The notes under the pieces are model-generated. The model was given only the letters and a program-made list of their open reading frames with translations, did no database searches and was not told the DNA's origin. 64,000 nt of DNA from Deltaproteobacteria bacterium UBA4427 (GTDB lineage Bacteria > Myxococcota_A > UBA9160 > UBA4427), in NCBI GenBank assembly GCA_002390675.1, contig DGPZ01000195.1, positions 76,755 through 140,754 of the forward strand. Direction: 5' to 3'. How positions within the stretch are numbered: the first letter of the stretch is position 1; each line of letters begins with the position of its first letter. Made by a program: the position numbers and the translations under genes. Below, one piece after another: positions 8,721 through 18,050 of this stretch.

Positions 8721-10379
8721 TTAAAGCGTAGGCGATTCGTCTTTCGCGGGAATCAGGCGAAGAATCTGACTTCCTGAACGATGCTCGAGGAGCACGATCA
8801 GTTCCCCATTCGAGCCGACCTCTACGTCACGGAACCGGCCGAGCGCCTTGATCAGAGTCTCACGTTCGATTTCTCCTGTGGCATCGACGTCGTATCGCCA
8901 TAACTCATTCTTGGCGAGGGTTGCGACGATCATATGATCTCGCCAAGCGGGGAAGGCATCGCCGCGATAGAAGACGATACTTGAGACGCCTGGGGAAGGC
9001 GTCCAATCGATGGTTGTCGGAGTGAGTTCCTCGGGATCGAACTCGATGCCGTATTTCTTTGCATACGGAACGGGACGACCATCGTAGTCGACACCAAGAC
9101 TCATTAGCGGCCACCCGTAGTTCAGCCCGGGCAGCAGTAGATTTGCTTCGTCGCCGCCGCGTGGTCCGTGTTCGCTCGCCCAGAGCTGGCCGCTTGAGGG
9201 GTCGAAGTCGAGGCCCTGAGCGTTGCGATGTCCGAGAGTCCAGATCCCCGGCAGTGCATTTTCGACACTGACGAATGGGTTGTCCGCCGGAATGCGTCCG
9301 TCATCGTGCATGCGAATTGTCTTGCCATCGGGCCGACTTAGGTCTTGAACAAAGCGGTACTCGGCAAAGGAGCCGATGGTCATGTAGACGTATCCCGCGT
9401 CGTCGAAAGCGATGCGCGCGGAGGCGCCATTTTCGGCTCCGACTAAGTAGGTTTCCTTAGGCGCTTCCCAAATTGTTTCCTCGTCGACCCAGGTGGTCCC
9501 CTCATCAAGTCGGCCCCGTACGAGCTTCAACATGGTGACCGGAGAGGCTGTTGCGCGGCTCTCGGAGTTGCAGTTGCTGCATCGGTCTCCGAAGGAGAGA
9601 TAGATCCAGCCGTTCTCTTCGTAGTTCGGATGTAAGGCGACTTCGTGCGCCCACCCCGATCCCGTATAGGCCGTGCCGCGCAGCACGCTGTCATCCCAGA
9701 ATCGAGGCGTTCCCGTGATGAGTGTGGCCGCGCTCCCATCTGCTTCGACCAAAGATACGCCGCGCATCTTTTCGGTGACGAGGAATCGTCCGTCGGGAAG
9801 GGGTGCGACCGAATAGGGTTCGACGAGGCCTGTGTAGACCGGCTCGATCAAGAACGCGTGATGCTTGGTCTCAATCGGCCCGGTGGGAATCGTCGGGGGA
9901 TCGCCGACGCCTTGCCCGTCGGCGCCCCGGTCGCCTTCGCGCTTTTCGAGGAGATAGATGACGAGGCCCCGGATTTCGTGATCCGGGAGGGTGCCTTTCC
10001 AGCCTGGCATCCCCTTATCGCGGACTCCTCGTTCAAGGATGCTGATGAGATCATCGACGCCTTCTCCATGTTCGAGCGGACGGCCGACGAGCGCCGGACC
10101 GAGCGAGGAGCCTTCCTGATTTGCGCCGTGGCAGACCCCGCATTGCGCCTTGTAGATGCCGCCCATTTCATCGGGAAGGACCCATGCGTCTCGACCGGGA
10201 TCCCCTTCGTCTTCGTTAGTCGCTCCGCCGAACGTGCCCGCATGGCAAGCCAGCGTAAGAAGCGCGCAGAGGGCCAGAGCGGCGAGGAGGAAGTGTCGCG
10301 AGGGGAGGGCGCGAAACGCTCTTGAATAGGAGGTGAGCGCAGAATTGGATTCGTGGCGGGTGGGCTTGCGGGATATCAT
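8721..10379 (-). CDS. Cytochrome c / PQQ-type sugar (sorbosone-like) dehydrogenase lipoprotein
   Basis: The 552-residue product has a lipobox LTLAC (Cys about 45), one c-type heme site CGVCH (about 80-84), and then a beta-propeller with GRFLVTEKMRG, NGWIYLSFGD, RIAFDDAGYVYMT, GHRNAQGLDF, LWASEHGPRGGDE and NYGWPL. These are hallmarks of the glucose/sorbosone dehydrogenase (GSDH) family that uses PQQ. The fused cytochrome would pass electrons to the respiratory chain from the periplasm. ATG 10379 overlaps the stop of the upstream small gene in an ATGA junction; another in-frame ATG lies three codons earlier. The sugar or alcohol substrate is unknown. Confidence 0.88.
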   Translation of the reverse strand: MISRKPTRHESNSALTSYSRAFRALPSRHFLLAALALCALLTLACHAGTFGGATNEDEGDPGRDAWVLPDEMGGIYKAQCGVCHGANQEGSSLGPALVGRPLEHGEGVDDLISILERGVRDKGMPGWKGTLPDHEIRGLVIYLLEKREGDRGADGQGVGDPPTIPTGPIETKHHAFLIEPVYTGLVEPYSVAPLPDGRFLVTEKMRGVSLVEADGSAATLITGTPRFWDDSVLRGTAYTGSGWAHEVALHPNYEENGWIYLSFGDRCSNCNSESRATASPVTMLKLVRGRLDEGTTWVDEETIWEAPKETYLVGAENGASARIAFDDAGYVYMTIGSFAEYRFVQDLSRPDGKTIRMHDDGRIPADNPFVSVENALPGIWTLGHRNAQGLDFDPSSGQLWASEHGPRGGDEANLLLPGLNYGWPLMSLGVDYDGRPVPYAKKYGIEFDPEELTPTTIDWTPSPGVSSIVFYRGDAFPAWRDHMIVATLAKNELWRYDVDATGEIERETLIKALGRFRDVEVGSNGELIVLLEHRSGSQILRLIPAKDESPTL

Positions 10380-10717
10380 GCGGTCCAATCTCCGATGTGT
10401 TCAAAAAGGAGTGTGATCGGGAGAGGGGAAAGCTCAAGGGTGTCGCTATGAGTCCGCTCGCCGGAGGTCTGGTTGATTCGATCTCGCATGGCTTCGAGGT
10501 CATCGCATTCAATTTGATAGATGGCGAGGAATCGGCGTCCATCGATCGAATCGAGTCCCGGAATCAGAGTGTGGGGCGAAGCATCCCAGCGAGAGGCAGA
10601 CACAATGCCTTCGAGGGAAAGGAGCTCCTGAACGTGCTGCGCGTACCAAGCGTTGAATTCGTCTACGCGTGCTTCATCCGTCGCATTCGCGGCGACTAAC
10701 ATTATGGCTCGAGGCAT
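10376..10717 (-). CDS. Small EthD-like dimeric alpha-beta barrel protein
   Basis: The 113-residue protein has the pattern MLVAANATDEARVDEFNAWY, HVQELLSLEGIVSASRW, then FLAIYQIECDDLEAM, typical of ferredoxin-like dimeric alpha-beta barrels (EthD/DUF4286-type). Such proteins serve as small ligand-binding or accessory enzymes in degradation pathways; no catalytic residue is certain here. AAAGGAG lies 5 nt before the ATG. The gene sits 13 bases after the SDR gene and overlaps the PQQ dehydrogenase start by 4 nt, so the three probably act in one pathway. Confidence 0.75.
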   Translation of the reverse strand: MPRAIMLVAANATDEARVDEFNAWYAQHVQELLSLEGIVSASRWDASPHTLIPGLDSIDGRRFLAIYQIECDDLEAMRDRINQTSGERTHSDTLELSPLPITLLFEHIGDWTA

Positions 10718-10730
10718 CGAGACTCCTTTT

Positions 10731-11537
10731 TTAGTTGGGCCTGAGGGTCGGGTCGCCGGGAATGGGGCCTTTGATCTTCATGCCGGCGGTGATTCCACCA
10801 TCCAAATTGAAGTCGGCACCGGTGTAGAAGGCGCTGTCGTCCGACGCGAGAAATGAAATGGTCGCGGCGACATCTTCCACCCGGCCACGACGACCGATGG
10901 GCGGGGGATCGTGCTTGTCTTGTGCGGCGCGCATCGCGGCGATGTCGATCCCTGGCAAGAGGGGTTCGACCATCTCGTTGCTCCCGGCGGCGGGATTCAC
11001 GCAGTTGACGCGAATGCCGTACCGGCCAAGCTCGAGAGCAGCCACTTTCGTGAGTCCTCGGACCGCGAATTTACTTGCGCAGTAGGCCGACGTTCCGCCC
11101 GCGGCATGATGTGCGTCGATAGAAGCGATATTGATGATAGACCCGCCGCCCGCTTCCCTAAGTGGCGCGATGGCGGACCGAATGCCGAGAAAGGTGCCTA
11201 GTTCGTTCACACGCGAGACGCGCAGATAGTCCTCGACGGATGTGTGCTCGATTGGGGCGATATGAAGGATGGCTGCGTTGTTTACGAGGGTCGTAAGCGG
11301 ACCGAAAGTAGACCTCGCTACGTCGATCGCGCTTATCCAATCGACTTCGCTAGTGATGTCGCAGCGGACATAACGGGCGCGCTCGCCGAGATCCTTCGCA
11401 ACGGCCTCGCCGAGCTCATCGAGGATATCCACTAGGATCACAGAGGATCCGTCTTCGACGAGTCGCCGCGCAATCGCTTCGCCGGTGCCGCGGGATGCAC
11501 CCGTGACGATGGCAACATTTCCCGATAGTCGAGTCAT
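10731..11537 (-). CDS. SDR-family NAD(P)-dependent oxidoreductase
   Basis: The 268-residue protein is a classical SDR: cofactor motif TGASRGTGEAIA near the N-terminus, VNNAAI, catalytic Ser in IASIDAH and the YCASK tyrosine-lysine pair. An Asp after the second strand (LVDILDE) favours NAD(H). It probably oxidises or reduces a hydroxy/keto group in the cytoplasm. AGGAG lies 6-7 nt before the ATG. It is first in a three-gene unit with the EthD-like protein and the PQQ dehydrogenase. The C-terminus (KIKGPIPGDPTLRPN) extends slightly beyond the usual end. Confidence 0.9.
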   Translation of the reverse strand: MTRLSGNVAIVTGASRGTGEAIARRLVEDGSSVILVDILDELGEAVAKDLGERARYVRCDITSEVDWISAIDVARSTFGPLTTLVNNAAILHIAPIEHTSVEDYLRVSRVNELGTFLGIRSAIAPLREAGGGSIINIASIDAHHAAGGTSAYCASKFAVRGLTKVAALELGRYGIRVNCVNPAAGSNEMVEPLLPGIDIAAMRAAQDKHDPPPIGRRGRVEDVAATISFLASDDSAFYTGADFNLDGGITAGMKIKGPIPGDPTLRPN

Positions 11538-11722
11538 CGATCACTCCTAGCGAGTCCCTTTGGAGGGCGCTCTTTGACTTTTCCTATCCGAGCATGACGC
11601 AATCGAAAGCTTCCCGCTTGGCCTGCATTTATCGGCTTCTGATACGGCGCGGCGCGCGAGGTGGGGCGGTTTTGGTGATGCGTTATGGTTGCGATCTAGA
11701 TTCTGGGGGGATCGTTTTACGC

Positions 11723-12880
11723 ATGCAGGTTTTGAACCCATTCCGCGCGCGAACAGCTCGAAACGGTTCGCCGTCACGCGGCCTCGCTGCGGCCATGCTC
11801 GTTTTCCTGTTGAGCATCAGCCTCGGCTGCTGGGGCCGACTAGGACCCTCCACGGTTTCTTTGACGCGCACGGACTACAACGTGGCGGCGCAGGAGACGA
11901 GTGCACAGGAGCTGCTTCTGAACTTGGTTCGCCTTCGGTATCGCGATACGCCGTACTTCCTTCAGATCGCTTCGCTCTCGACCAACATGCGGTGGCGCAC
12001 CGGCATCGGCGGCGAAGGCAGCTTCCTCACGCGAGGAGCGGATTTTGGAGGCGTTAGTGCGGGCCTCAGTATCGAAGAGTCGCCGACGGTCACGTATACG
12101 CCGCTCGTGGGCGATCGCTTTGTGAGTCAGCTCCTCGAGCCCGTCGAGCCTGAAATCCTGGTTCTGCTTTCTCACGCAGGCTGGTCGATGGACCGTTTTC
12201 TGCGTCTCTTTGTGCAAGAGGTGGGAGGGGTTCCCAACGCGCCGACCGCTTCGGGGCCGACGCCGCGCGAAGAACCTGTATTCGAAGATTTCCAACGCGT
12301 GGCCGAGCTCTTTCGGACCCTGCAATCGGAGCGTCAGGTTTCCCTTGTGCGCGGCTCTCTACGTGGGCGATCCGCGACGACCGTCGTCCATTCTGCCGAC
12401 GGAGTTCTGTTGCGCTTCACACAGGATGCTCTCGAAACCGAGGCATACCGCGAGCTGCGTGAGCGACTGGGACTGGAGCAAGGCCGACTGCTCTTCCAGC
12501 TCGTAACAGGAATCGGAGCGCGAGCTCCGGAGCGGATCAATGTTGTTTTGCGCTCGGTGTTGTCCGCCATGTTCTACGCGTCGCACGGGATCTCGGTCCC
12601 CGAGGAAGACCTTGCAGCGGGCCGCGTGACCACGACCATCGCCAAGGACGGCGGCGTGTTCGATTGGAGTGAGGTCACGGGGTCGCTTCTCCGCGTGACT
12701 TCCAACGAGCTTGAATTCCCGGCCTACGCGAAGGTGGTGTACCGCGGCCACGTGTTTTCGATCGACGATGGCGACCTCAATTCAAAGTCGACGTTTTCGA
12801 TGTTAAACCTGGTGCTGGCTCTTCAAGCCGGGGAGCTTCCGGCGGGTGGGCCGATCTTAACCCTGCCCGTGTCTCAATGA
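11723..12880 (+). CDS. Putative lipoprotein of unknown function
   Basis: From ATG 11723 the product is 385 residues with a basic N-terminus, a hydrophobic run and a lipobox-like SISLGC. The mature part begins with DYNVAAQETSAQELLLNLVRLRYRDTPYFLQIAS, a stretch split here only for description (motifs NLVRLRYRDTP and YTPLVGDRF stand out). I recall such proteins only as hypothetical in proteobacteria. The rest is soluble, with a helix-rich middle (VLLSHAGWSMDRFLRLFVQ). The frame is open from 11594, but the first part carries no recognisable signal and no clear ribosome binding site. No function can be given; the likely site is the outer membrane or periplasm. Confidence 0.72.
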   Translation: MQVLNPFRARTARNGSPSRGLAAAMLVFLLSISLGCWGRLGPSTVSLTRTDYNVAAQETSAQELLLNLVRLRYRDTPYFLQIASLSTNMRWRTGIGGEGSFLTRGADFGGVSAGLSIEESPTVTYTPLVGDRFVSQLLEPVEPEILVLLSHAGWSMDRFLRLFVQEVGGVPNAPTASGPTPREEPVFEDFQRVAELFRTLQSERQVSLVRGSLRGRSATTVVHSADGVLLRFTQDALETEAYRELRERLGLEQGRLLFQLVTGIGARAPERINVVLRSVLSAMFYASHGISVPEEDLAAGRVTTTIAKDGGVFDWSEVTGSLLRVTSNELEFPAYAKVVYRGHVFSIDDGDLNSKSTFSMLNLVLALQAGELPAGGPILTLPVSQ

Positions 12881-12977
12881 AGTAGGCTTGTGGCTGACAC
12901 CGCGCCTCGCTGGCGAATGGCATAGCGCAAGGCGTATCTTCGCGGATTGCTGAATTCGGCGGGTAGGAACCAGAACG

Positions 12978-14723
12978 TTAGTTCGGGACGCGAATGCGTT
13001 CGACGAGATTTCGCACCTCTTGTGAGGGCGGCGGTGTGAGTGCGCTCACGCCGAGAGCGACCACGAAGTTGAGCCCTGCGCCAACCGTTCCGATTCCTTC
13101 GGGCGAAATGCCGAAGAGCCAGTTGTCCGCGACGTTGGCGGCCATGCTTTCGAAGAATATGCCCTTGAACCAGACTATGTAGCCGAGGGTGAAGAGCAGG
13201 CCGGTCAGCATGCCGGCGATCGCGCCGTATTTGTTGACGCGCAGCGAGAAAATTCCGAGTAGCGTGACCGGGAAGAGGGAAGCCGCGGCCAGTCCGAAAG
13301 CCAATGCGACGACTTCCGCGACGAAGCCGGGTGGGTTGTAGCCAAGGTACCCGGCGCAAAGGATGGCGAAGGCTGCACTCATGCGACCCGCCATGAGCTC
13401 GTTCTTCTCGCTGATTTCGCGAGCGAAGATGCCTTTGAGAAGGTCGTGAGAGACGGCGGCGGAGATGACCAAGAGAAGTCCCGCTGCGGTCGACAATGCA
13501 GCTGCGATGCCGCCGGCAGCCACGAGTGCAATTACCCAATTCGGGAGTCCGGCAATCTCCGGATTAGCGAGCACAATGATGTCGCGGTCGACGGAGAGTT
13601 CGTTGCCCGCCCATCCGTATTCGTCGGCAGTTTTTGTGAACGCCGAATTGGCATCGTTGTAGTACTGGATTCGCCCGTCGCCGTTCTTGTCCTCGAACTG
13701 CAACAGACCCGTGTCTTCCCAGGTTCGAAACCAGTCCGGTCGTTCGCCGTAGGCGAGATTACCTTCGGCGGATCCGACTGGACCGGGTTGAATTGTGTTC
13801 GTTAGGTTGAGCCTTGCGAGCGCGCCGACCGCGGGAGCAGTTGTGTAGAGCAGCGCGATAAAGAGCAGCGCCCATCCCGCGGACATCCGCGCGTCGCGAA
13901 CTTTCGGAACGGTAAAGAAGCGGACGATCACATGCGGGAGCCCTGCGGTTCCGATCATCAAGGCCATCGTAATAAAGAAGATGTCGATACGACTCTTTGT
14001 GCCTGCAGTGTAGGGAGAAAAGCCGAGTGCAGTCACAACCTGGTCGAGACGCATTAGGAGCGGAATGCCGTCCGTTCCTTCGACTGTGCTCGCCATGGCG
14101 AGTTGAGGAATGGGAACGCCTGTAACCTGTAAGGAGATGAACACCGCAGGGACCGTATAAGCGAAGATAAGTACGCAGTATTGCGCGACCTGTGTGTACG
14201 TGATGCCTTTCATGCCGCCTAATACTGCATAGACGAAGACGATCGCCATGCCTATTACCAGGCCGGTCGTAATATCAACGTTCAGGAACCTAGAAAAGAC
14301 GATGCCTACACCACGCATCTGTCCTGCGACATAGGTAAAGGAGATGAGAATTAGGCAGACCACTGCCACTATGCGGGCGGCCTGCGACTCATACCGGTCG
14401 CCAATGAACTCGGGGACCGTGAATTTCCCAAACTTTCGAAGGTAGGGTGCAAGGAGCAGAGCAAGTAGGACGTAGCCGCCGGTCCAGCCCATCAGGTAGA
14501 CGGATCCGTCGTACCCAAGGAACGCAATCAAGCCCGCCATCGAGATAAACGAGGCAGCGGACATCCAATCTGCGGCAGTAGCTAGGCCGTTCGCGATAGG
14601 ATGAACGCCTCCGCCGGCGACATAGAACTCGCCCGTGCTGCTGGCGCGAGTGGCGACTGCGATTCCGATGTAGAGGGCGAAGGAGGCGCCGACGACGATG
14701 TAGGTGAGCGTCTGAAGTTCCAC
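12978..14723 (-). CDS. Na+/solute symporter large subunit (SSS family, VC_2705-like)
   Basis: The 581-residue protein has about 13 membrane helices and SSS-family motifs: FYVAGGGVHPIANGLATAAD, ADWMSAASFI, FGKFTVPEFIGDR and AAALSTAAGLLLVIS. It has a soluble insert near the middle with FEDKNGDGRIQYYND, a D-x-N-x-D-G-x-I loop like a calcium-binding EF-hand loop. A small-subunit gene precedes it by 4 nt, the arrangement known for the VC_2705 (TIGR03648) group. It probably imports an organic acid such as acetate or a related carboxylate with Na+; the substrate is inferred from family only. Confidence 0.9.
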   Translation of the reverse strand: MELQTLTYIVVGASFALYIGIAVATRASSTGEFYVAGGGVHPIANGLATAADWMSAASFISMAGLIAFLGYDGSVYLMGWTGGYVLLALLLAPYLRKFGKFTVPEFIGDRYESQAARIVAVVCLILISFTYVAGQMRGVGIVFSRFLNVDITTGLVIGMAIVFVYAVLGGMKGITYTQVAQYCVLIFAYTVPAVFISLQVTGVPIPQLAMASTVEGTDGIPLLMRLDQVVTALGFSPYTAGTKSRIDIFFITMALMIGTAGLPHVIVRFFTVPKVRDARMSAGWALLFIALLYTTAPAVGALARLNLTNTIQPGPVGSAEGNLAYGERPDWFRTWEDTGLLQFEDKNGDGRIQYYNDANSAFTKTADEYGWAGNELSVDRDIIVLANPEIAGLPNWVIALVAAGGIAAALSTAAGLLLVISAAVSHDLLKGIFAREISEKNELMAGRMSAAFAILCAGYLGYNPPGFVAEVVALAFGLAAASLFPVTLLGIFSLRVNKYGAIAGMLTGLLFTLGYIVWFKGIFFESMAANVADNWLFGISPEGIGTVGAGLNFVVALGVSALTPPPSQEVRNLVERIRVPN

Positions 14724-14727
14724 GTAT

Positions 14728-14988
14728 TTACTCCCGCGCCTGTTCTTCGTTCACGCCGTGTTTACGGTCGAGTGCGGCCATACGGCGGGCATAGAAGAAG
14801 ATCAGCGCGACAAATACGTAGATCGAGCCTTGTTGTGCGAAGAAAAAACCGAGCTGAAATCCACCGATCTGGATTTGGTTCAGCCAATCGAGGCCTATGA
14901 TTCCGAAGCCGAAGGAGACGAGAAACCAGATCGCCAAACAAAAAGCGACGAGACGCAAATTGTCCTGCCAGTATGTGCGTTTGGACAT
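14728..14988 (-). CDS. Na+/solute symporter small subunit (DUF4212/TIGR03647)
   Basis: The 86-residue protein has two hydrophobic helices (LRLVAFCLAIWFLVSFGFG and GSIYVFVALIFFYARRM) and the QIGGFQLGFFFAQQGS segment typical of the DUF4212 small subunit found beside VC_2705-type symporters. It probably assembles with the large subunit in the inner membrane. AGGAG precedes the ATG. Its stop and the large-subunit ATG are only 4 nt apart, so the two are cotranscribed and translationally linked. The 145-base region to the P450 ATG is the divergent promoter interval. Confidence 0.92.
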   Translation of the reverse strand: MSKRTYWQDNLRLVAFCLAIWFLVSFGFGIIGLDWLNQIQIGGFQLGFFFAQQGSIYVFVALIFFYARRMAALDRKHGVNEEQARE

Positions 14989-15133
14989 TGGCGAGTGCTC
15001 TCCTGATGAGGATTTCGGGAGGGAGTCCAGCGGATTACAGGCACGGAAGCAACCCTCGTGGCGTCTGCGGATTGGATTCGAAGGACTACACTCGAGTCTC
15101 CCTCGCTTCGAGAAATATACGGAGATTCGATCG

Positions 15134-16330
15134 ATGTCTGAGCTGCTCTCGTTTAATCCTTTCGCCTACGAGATGCATGAGGATCCCTATCCGACCTACG
15201 CGCGACTTCGCGAAGAAGCACCCTGCTACCACAATAAAGAGATGGGCTTCTGGGCTCTGTCGCGTTTCGACGACGTTCTTGAGGGGTACCGAGATTGGGA
15301 GAACTTCACTTCGACTCGCGGAATCGCTTTGGAGGAGGTTGGGCGCGGGAGCGCGCCGTCTATGATCGGGATGGATCCGCCGCGGCAAACGAAACTCCGC
15401 AAGCTCATCGTTAGTGCCTTCAATCCGAAGCGTGTCGGGGCACTTGAGCCGAGAGTGCGCGCGCTCACGACTGGCTTCCTTGACCAACTAGTCGAGGAAG
15501 GTGAATGCGATTTAATCGAGCGGTTCGCGGCACTCCTTCCCTCGGATGTGATTTCAACTTTGCTAGGCGTGCCGCAGGAAGATCACAGTTCACTTCGAAT
15601 TTGGACCGAGACCATGATGCACCGCGAAGACGGCGTGTCGGCGATTCCGCCTGCCGCGAACGAAGCCTCGGGGAATCTTCTCCGCTACTTCGCAGGCCTT
15701 ATCAAGGCGAAGCGAAAGCAACCGGCGGAGGATCTGGTCTCAGCACTCACCGGAGCGGAACTCGACGGGCGACGACTCGAGGACAGCGAGATCCTGGGCT
15801 TTTGTTTCCTGTTGATCTCCGGCGGGAACGAGACAACTGAAAAGCTGATTGCGAACACCATTCACCAGCTGTCGAGACATCCCGATCAGCGCTCGGAGAT
15901 CATCTCGGACCCAAGCAAGATTCCCGGGGCGATCGAAGAGTCCCTTCGTTTTCGGAGCCCGACGCAATATATGGTTCGCGCAACGACCCGTGACGTCGAG
16001 CGGCACGGTTTGACGATTCCAGAAGGAGATCGCGTCTTACTTTCAATTGGCGCTGCGAATCATGATCCCAGGCGTTTCGAGGACCCAGGCCGCTTCGATA
16101 TCAATCGTGTGATGAGTCAGCACCTAGCCTTCGGTTTCGGCGTTCACTTTTGTTTGGGTGCTCGTCTCGCGCGGTTGGAAGCACGGGTCGCGATGGAAGA
16201 GATTCACAAGCGACTTCCGGACTACGAAGTTGATGAGTCAGGCGTGAGTGTTGTGCACGCGGGGAATGTCGCCGGGCTCGCCACGCTGCCTATCCGGTTC
16301 ACCCCGAGCGGCCCGGTTGGCGAAGGTTGA
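15134..16330 (+). CDS. Cytochrome P450
   Basis: The 398-residue product has the P450 I-helix (SGGNETTEKLI), the ExxR motif in EESLRFRSP, and the heme loop FGFGVHFCLGARLAR with the cysteine ligand. Bacterial soluble P450s of this size are two-component systems needing a ferredoxin and reductase, neither of which is adjacent. The frame is open from 14897, but MSELLSFNPFAYEMHEDPYP at ATG 15134 is a typical P450 start and has GGAG upstream. The reaction is likely regioselective hydroxylation of a hydrophobic substrate. It is divergent from the symporter genes. Confidence 0.93.
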   Translation: MSELLSFNPFAYEMHEDPYPTYARLREEAPCYHNKEMGFWALSRFDDVLEGYRDWENFTSTRGIALEEVGRGSAPSMIGMDPPRQTKLRKLIVSAFNPKRVGALEPRVRALTTGFLDQLVEEGECDLIERFAALLPSDVISTLLGVPQEDHSSLRIWTETMMHREDGVSAIPPAANEASGNLLRYFAGLIKAKRKQPAEDLVSALTGAELDGRRLEDSEILGFCFLLISGGNETTEKLIANTIHQLSRHPDQRSEIISDPSKIPGAIEESLRFRSPTQYMVRATTRDVERHGLTIPEGDRVLLSIGAANHDPRRFEDPGRFDINRVMSQHLAFGFGVHFCLGARLARLEARVAMEEIHKRLPDYEVDESGVSVVHAGNVAGLATLPIRFTPSGPVGEG

Positions 16331-16514
16331 GAAGTTTCGCGACTAACTCGATCTCTCCGGTCATGCACATGCTGCTTTCGCTGCGAGGGGATCCCGCTTT
16401 ATAGACGAGCGCTGTCTCGACGATGTGGGTAGATGGGGAAGTCGCCATCGTGATGCCCAAACCCGACGCGATGATCGCTTTCAAACTCGCTCGTGGGCGT
16501 GCAGGTTCGCTCAT
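16299..16514 (-). CDS. Possible small hypothetical protein
   Basis: A 71-codon reverse frame from ATG 16514 ends just inside the P450 3' end. The protein includes SLKAIIASGLGITMATSP and MCMTGEIELVAKLLNL, and its codon choice resembles real genes nearby. A weak GGAA precedes the ATG. The antisense frame on the plus strand reads less well. No family is recognised and there are no membrane segments. I keep it as a low-confidence candidate. Confidence 0.3.
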   Translation of the reverse strand: MSEPARPRASLKAIIASGLGITMATSPSTHIVETALVYKAGSPRSESSMCMTGEIELVAKLLNLRQPGRSG

Positions 16515-17262
16515 GGCAATTCCACTCGGTGACTTGCTCGCCCATTTATTGCGGCGGATTCCGCTGAGGCAATGGAGGGGCCGGCTAAGCAGGCAAGGAG
16601 GAGGCCGAGCAACCGAAAAGAATGCAGGCGGATGATTGGACTGCGACATACCCTCCTTTCGCTTTTCGTCGGCGATTTCGGACACGCGGTTCGAGTATCA
16701 TTATTCCCTCCGGGGCTCCGCCGCAGGCTCCCTCGACTTCTAAACTATGGCGTCCTGACTACGTTTTTGAAGCCTTCTCATCCCGAGCGATTTGCCCCGG
16801 GGGATTCCGGTTCTTAAATTTATAAGCAAACAGCCGATAATTTTCCCCCACGGACCGGGCTGTTCGTAGTAGGGTGATTGTGATCTGGGAAGGTCGCGCG
16901 CCGGGGCAGCAGCTTCGAGCGCACGGGAGGATATCGGCAAGGCAGGGCTCGTTCGAGCCAAATCATCCAAATCAAGTTTGAGAATCGCGGAGCGTTGGGA
17001 AGCGCTCTAGTCGCTGCAGTATTTCAGATTCGCAGCTGAGTCTGAATCGGTGCCAGCAAACACGAATTTCGAACACGGACTGCAAGATGCCTTGTGCATA
17101 GTTCGTTCTTGGATTGACGCCTTTTCCCTCTACCAGATCAGACAGTTGGCACGAATCGAGTGGACCACAAGTAGTGGTGACTCGGGAGTGCTGCGCCTCG
17201 CAATAGCGGTGGCGACGCTCGGCATTTTCGCTGTGGCACTACTGAAGTAGAGGTAGATTAAA
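16515..17262. other. Gene-poor interval before the PEP-CTERM gene
   Basis: About 750 bases with no convincing gene. It holds an AT-rich patch near 16810-16845, unusual for this window, which may contain a promoter. A 66-codon plus-strand frame at 17050-17250 ends in a hydrophobic helix (LAIAVATLGIFAVALL) 12 bases before the PEP-CTERM ATG, but lacks a clear ribosome binding site. No RNA gene was recognised. Confidence 0.4.
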
Positions 17263-17970
17263 ATGATTCGATTCACCAAGGCCCTCGCGCTGGCCGCGAC
17301 CCTCTTGGCCATACCGTCAATGGCATCCGCCCTAGGGATTGAACTGGTCGGCACAAATGGAAGTGGCGGTAGTGCTACTCTGGCCCCCGGCGGTACGATC
17401 ACGTTCGACCTTCGCATGACCTTCACCGGAACGGAGCCCCAGATCTTCGGCCTCTCCGCCGACGTTACGGGTATGGACTTGGCGGACGCGACCGGCGTGC
17501 GCGACTTTGGCCTTCAACTTGCGGGCGGTACTTCCGTCAGTGAATCTCTTGGAACCGACCCGGCACCCGGAATTGTCCCCGTGCAAGGGGCGATCCAAAA
17601 CAACAATGGTACGTCTCCAGTTGAACGATACAGCATTAACCATCTCAGTCCGCAGGCCTATACAGTCAACATGTTCGACGGCATAACGGCCAGCGGCGCG
17701 GATGGCGACGGCTCCACCGACTACGGTATCGGTGGGACCTACGTAACGGGTGGCGACATCCACTTTCAGGTCACGCTCCAAAACGTAGGTAACGGCTCCG
17801 CCGCTTCATCCCTCGCGAACCTGCAGTTCTCGCTTCTCGCTTTGGACTTCCAGGGCGGCACGATCGCCGCAACTGGTGACACCTTCGCGCTGACGGTCAT
17901 CCCGGAGCCGGGCACCGCCCTGCTCATGGGTCTCGGTCTCGCTGGCCTGGCCACGGTTCGCCGACGCTAG
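17263..17970 (+). CDS. PEP-CTERM sorting-domain exported protein
   Basis: The 235-residue protein has a signal peptide (ALALAATLLAIPSMASALG), a serine/glycine/threonine-rich beta-type middle and the C-terminal VIPEPGTALLMGLGLAGLA followed by RRR. The P-E-P motif, single helix and basic tail define the PEP-CTERM signal, which exosortases recognise to anchor proteins in exopolysaccharide-producing Gram-negative bacteria. No exosortase or EPS gene is in the window. The middle (GGTITFDLRMTFTGTEP) is compatible with a surface beta-sandwich of unknown role. It is followed by the terminator at 18051. Confidence 0.9.
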   Translation: MIRFTKALALAATLLAIPSMASALGIELVGTNGSGGSATLAPGGTITFDLRMTFTGTEPQIFGLSADVTGMDLADATGVRDFGLQLAGGTSVSESLGTDPAPGIVPVQGAIQNNNGTSPVERYSINHLSPQAYTVNMFDGITASGADGDGSTDYGIGGTYVTGGDIHFQVTLQNVGNGSAASSLANLQFSLLALDFQGGTIAATGDTFALTVIPEPGTALLMGLGLAGLATVRRR

Positions 17971-18050
17971 ACCTGACTGGCACGGCAGACGGGCACGGGA
18001 TCCATTTCGGCTTCTGTAACTGTAATAGAGCCCGAGCCCGTCAAAAAACG

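Noticed and set aside
16660..16740. Possible tmRNA-like 3' end (GGTTCGAGT and a later GGGGCTCC)
   Set aside because: The T-arm stem does not pair and no matching 5' part is found.
17150..17245. Sigma-54 promoters before the PEP-CTERM gene
   Set aside because: TGGCAC words occur, but GC is missing at the -12 position in both cases.
17050..17250. 66-codon plus-strand frame with a C-terminal hydrophobic helix
   Set aside because: No clear ribosome binding site and no recognised family; kept only as a remark in the gap entry.
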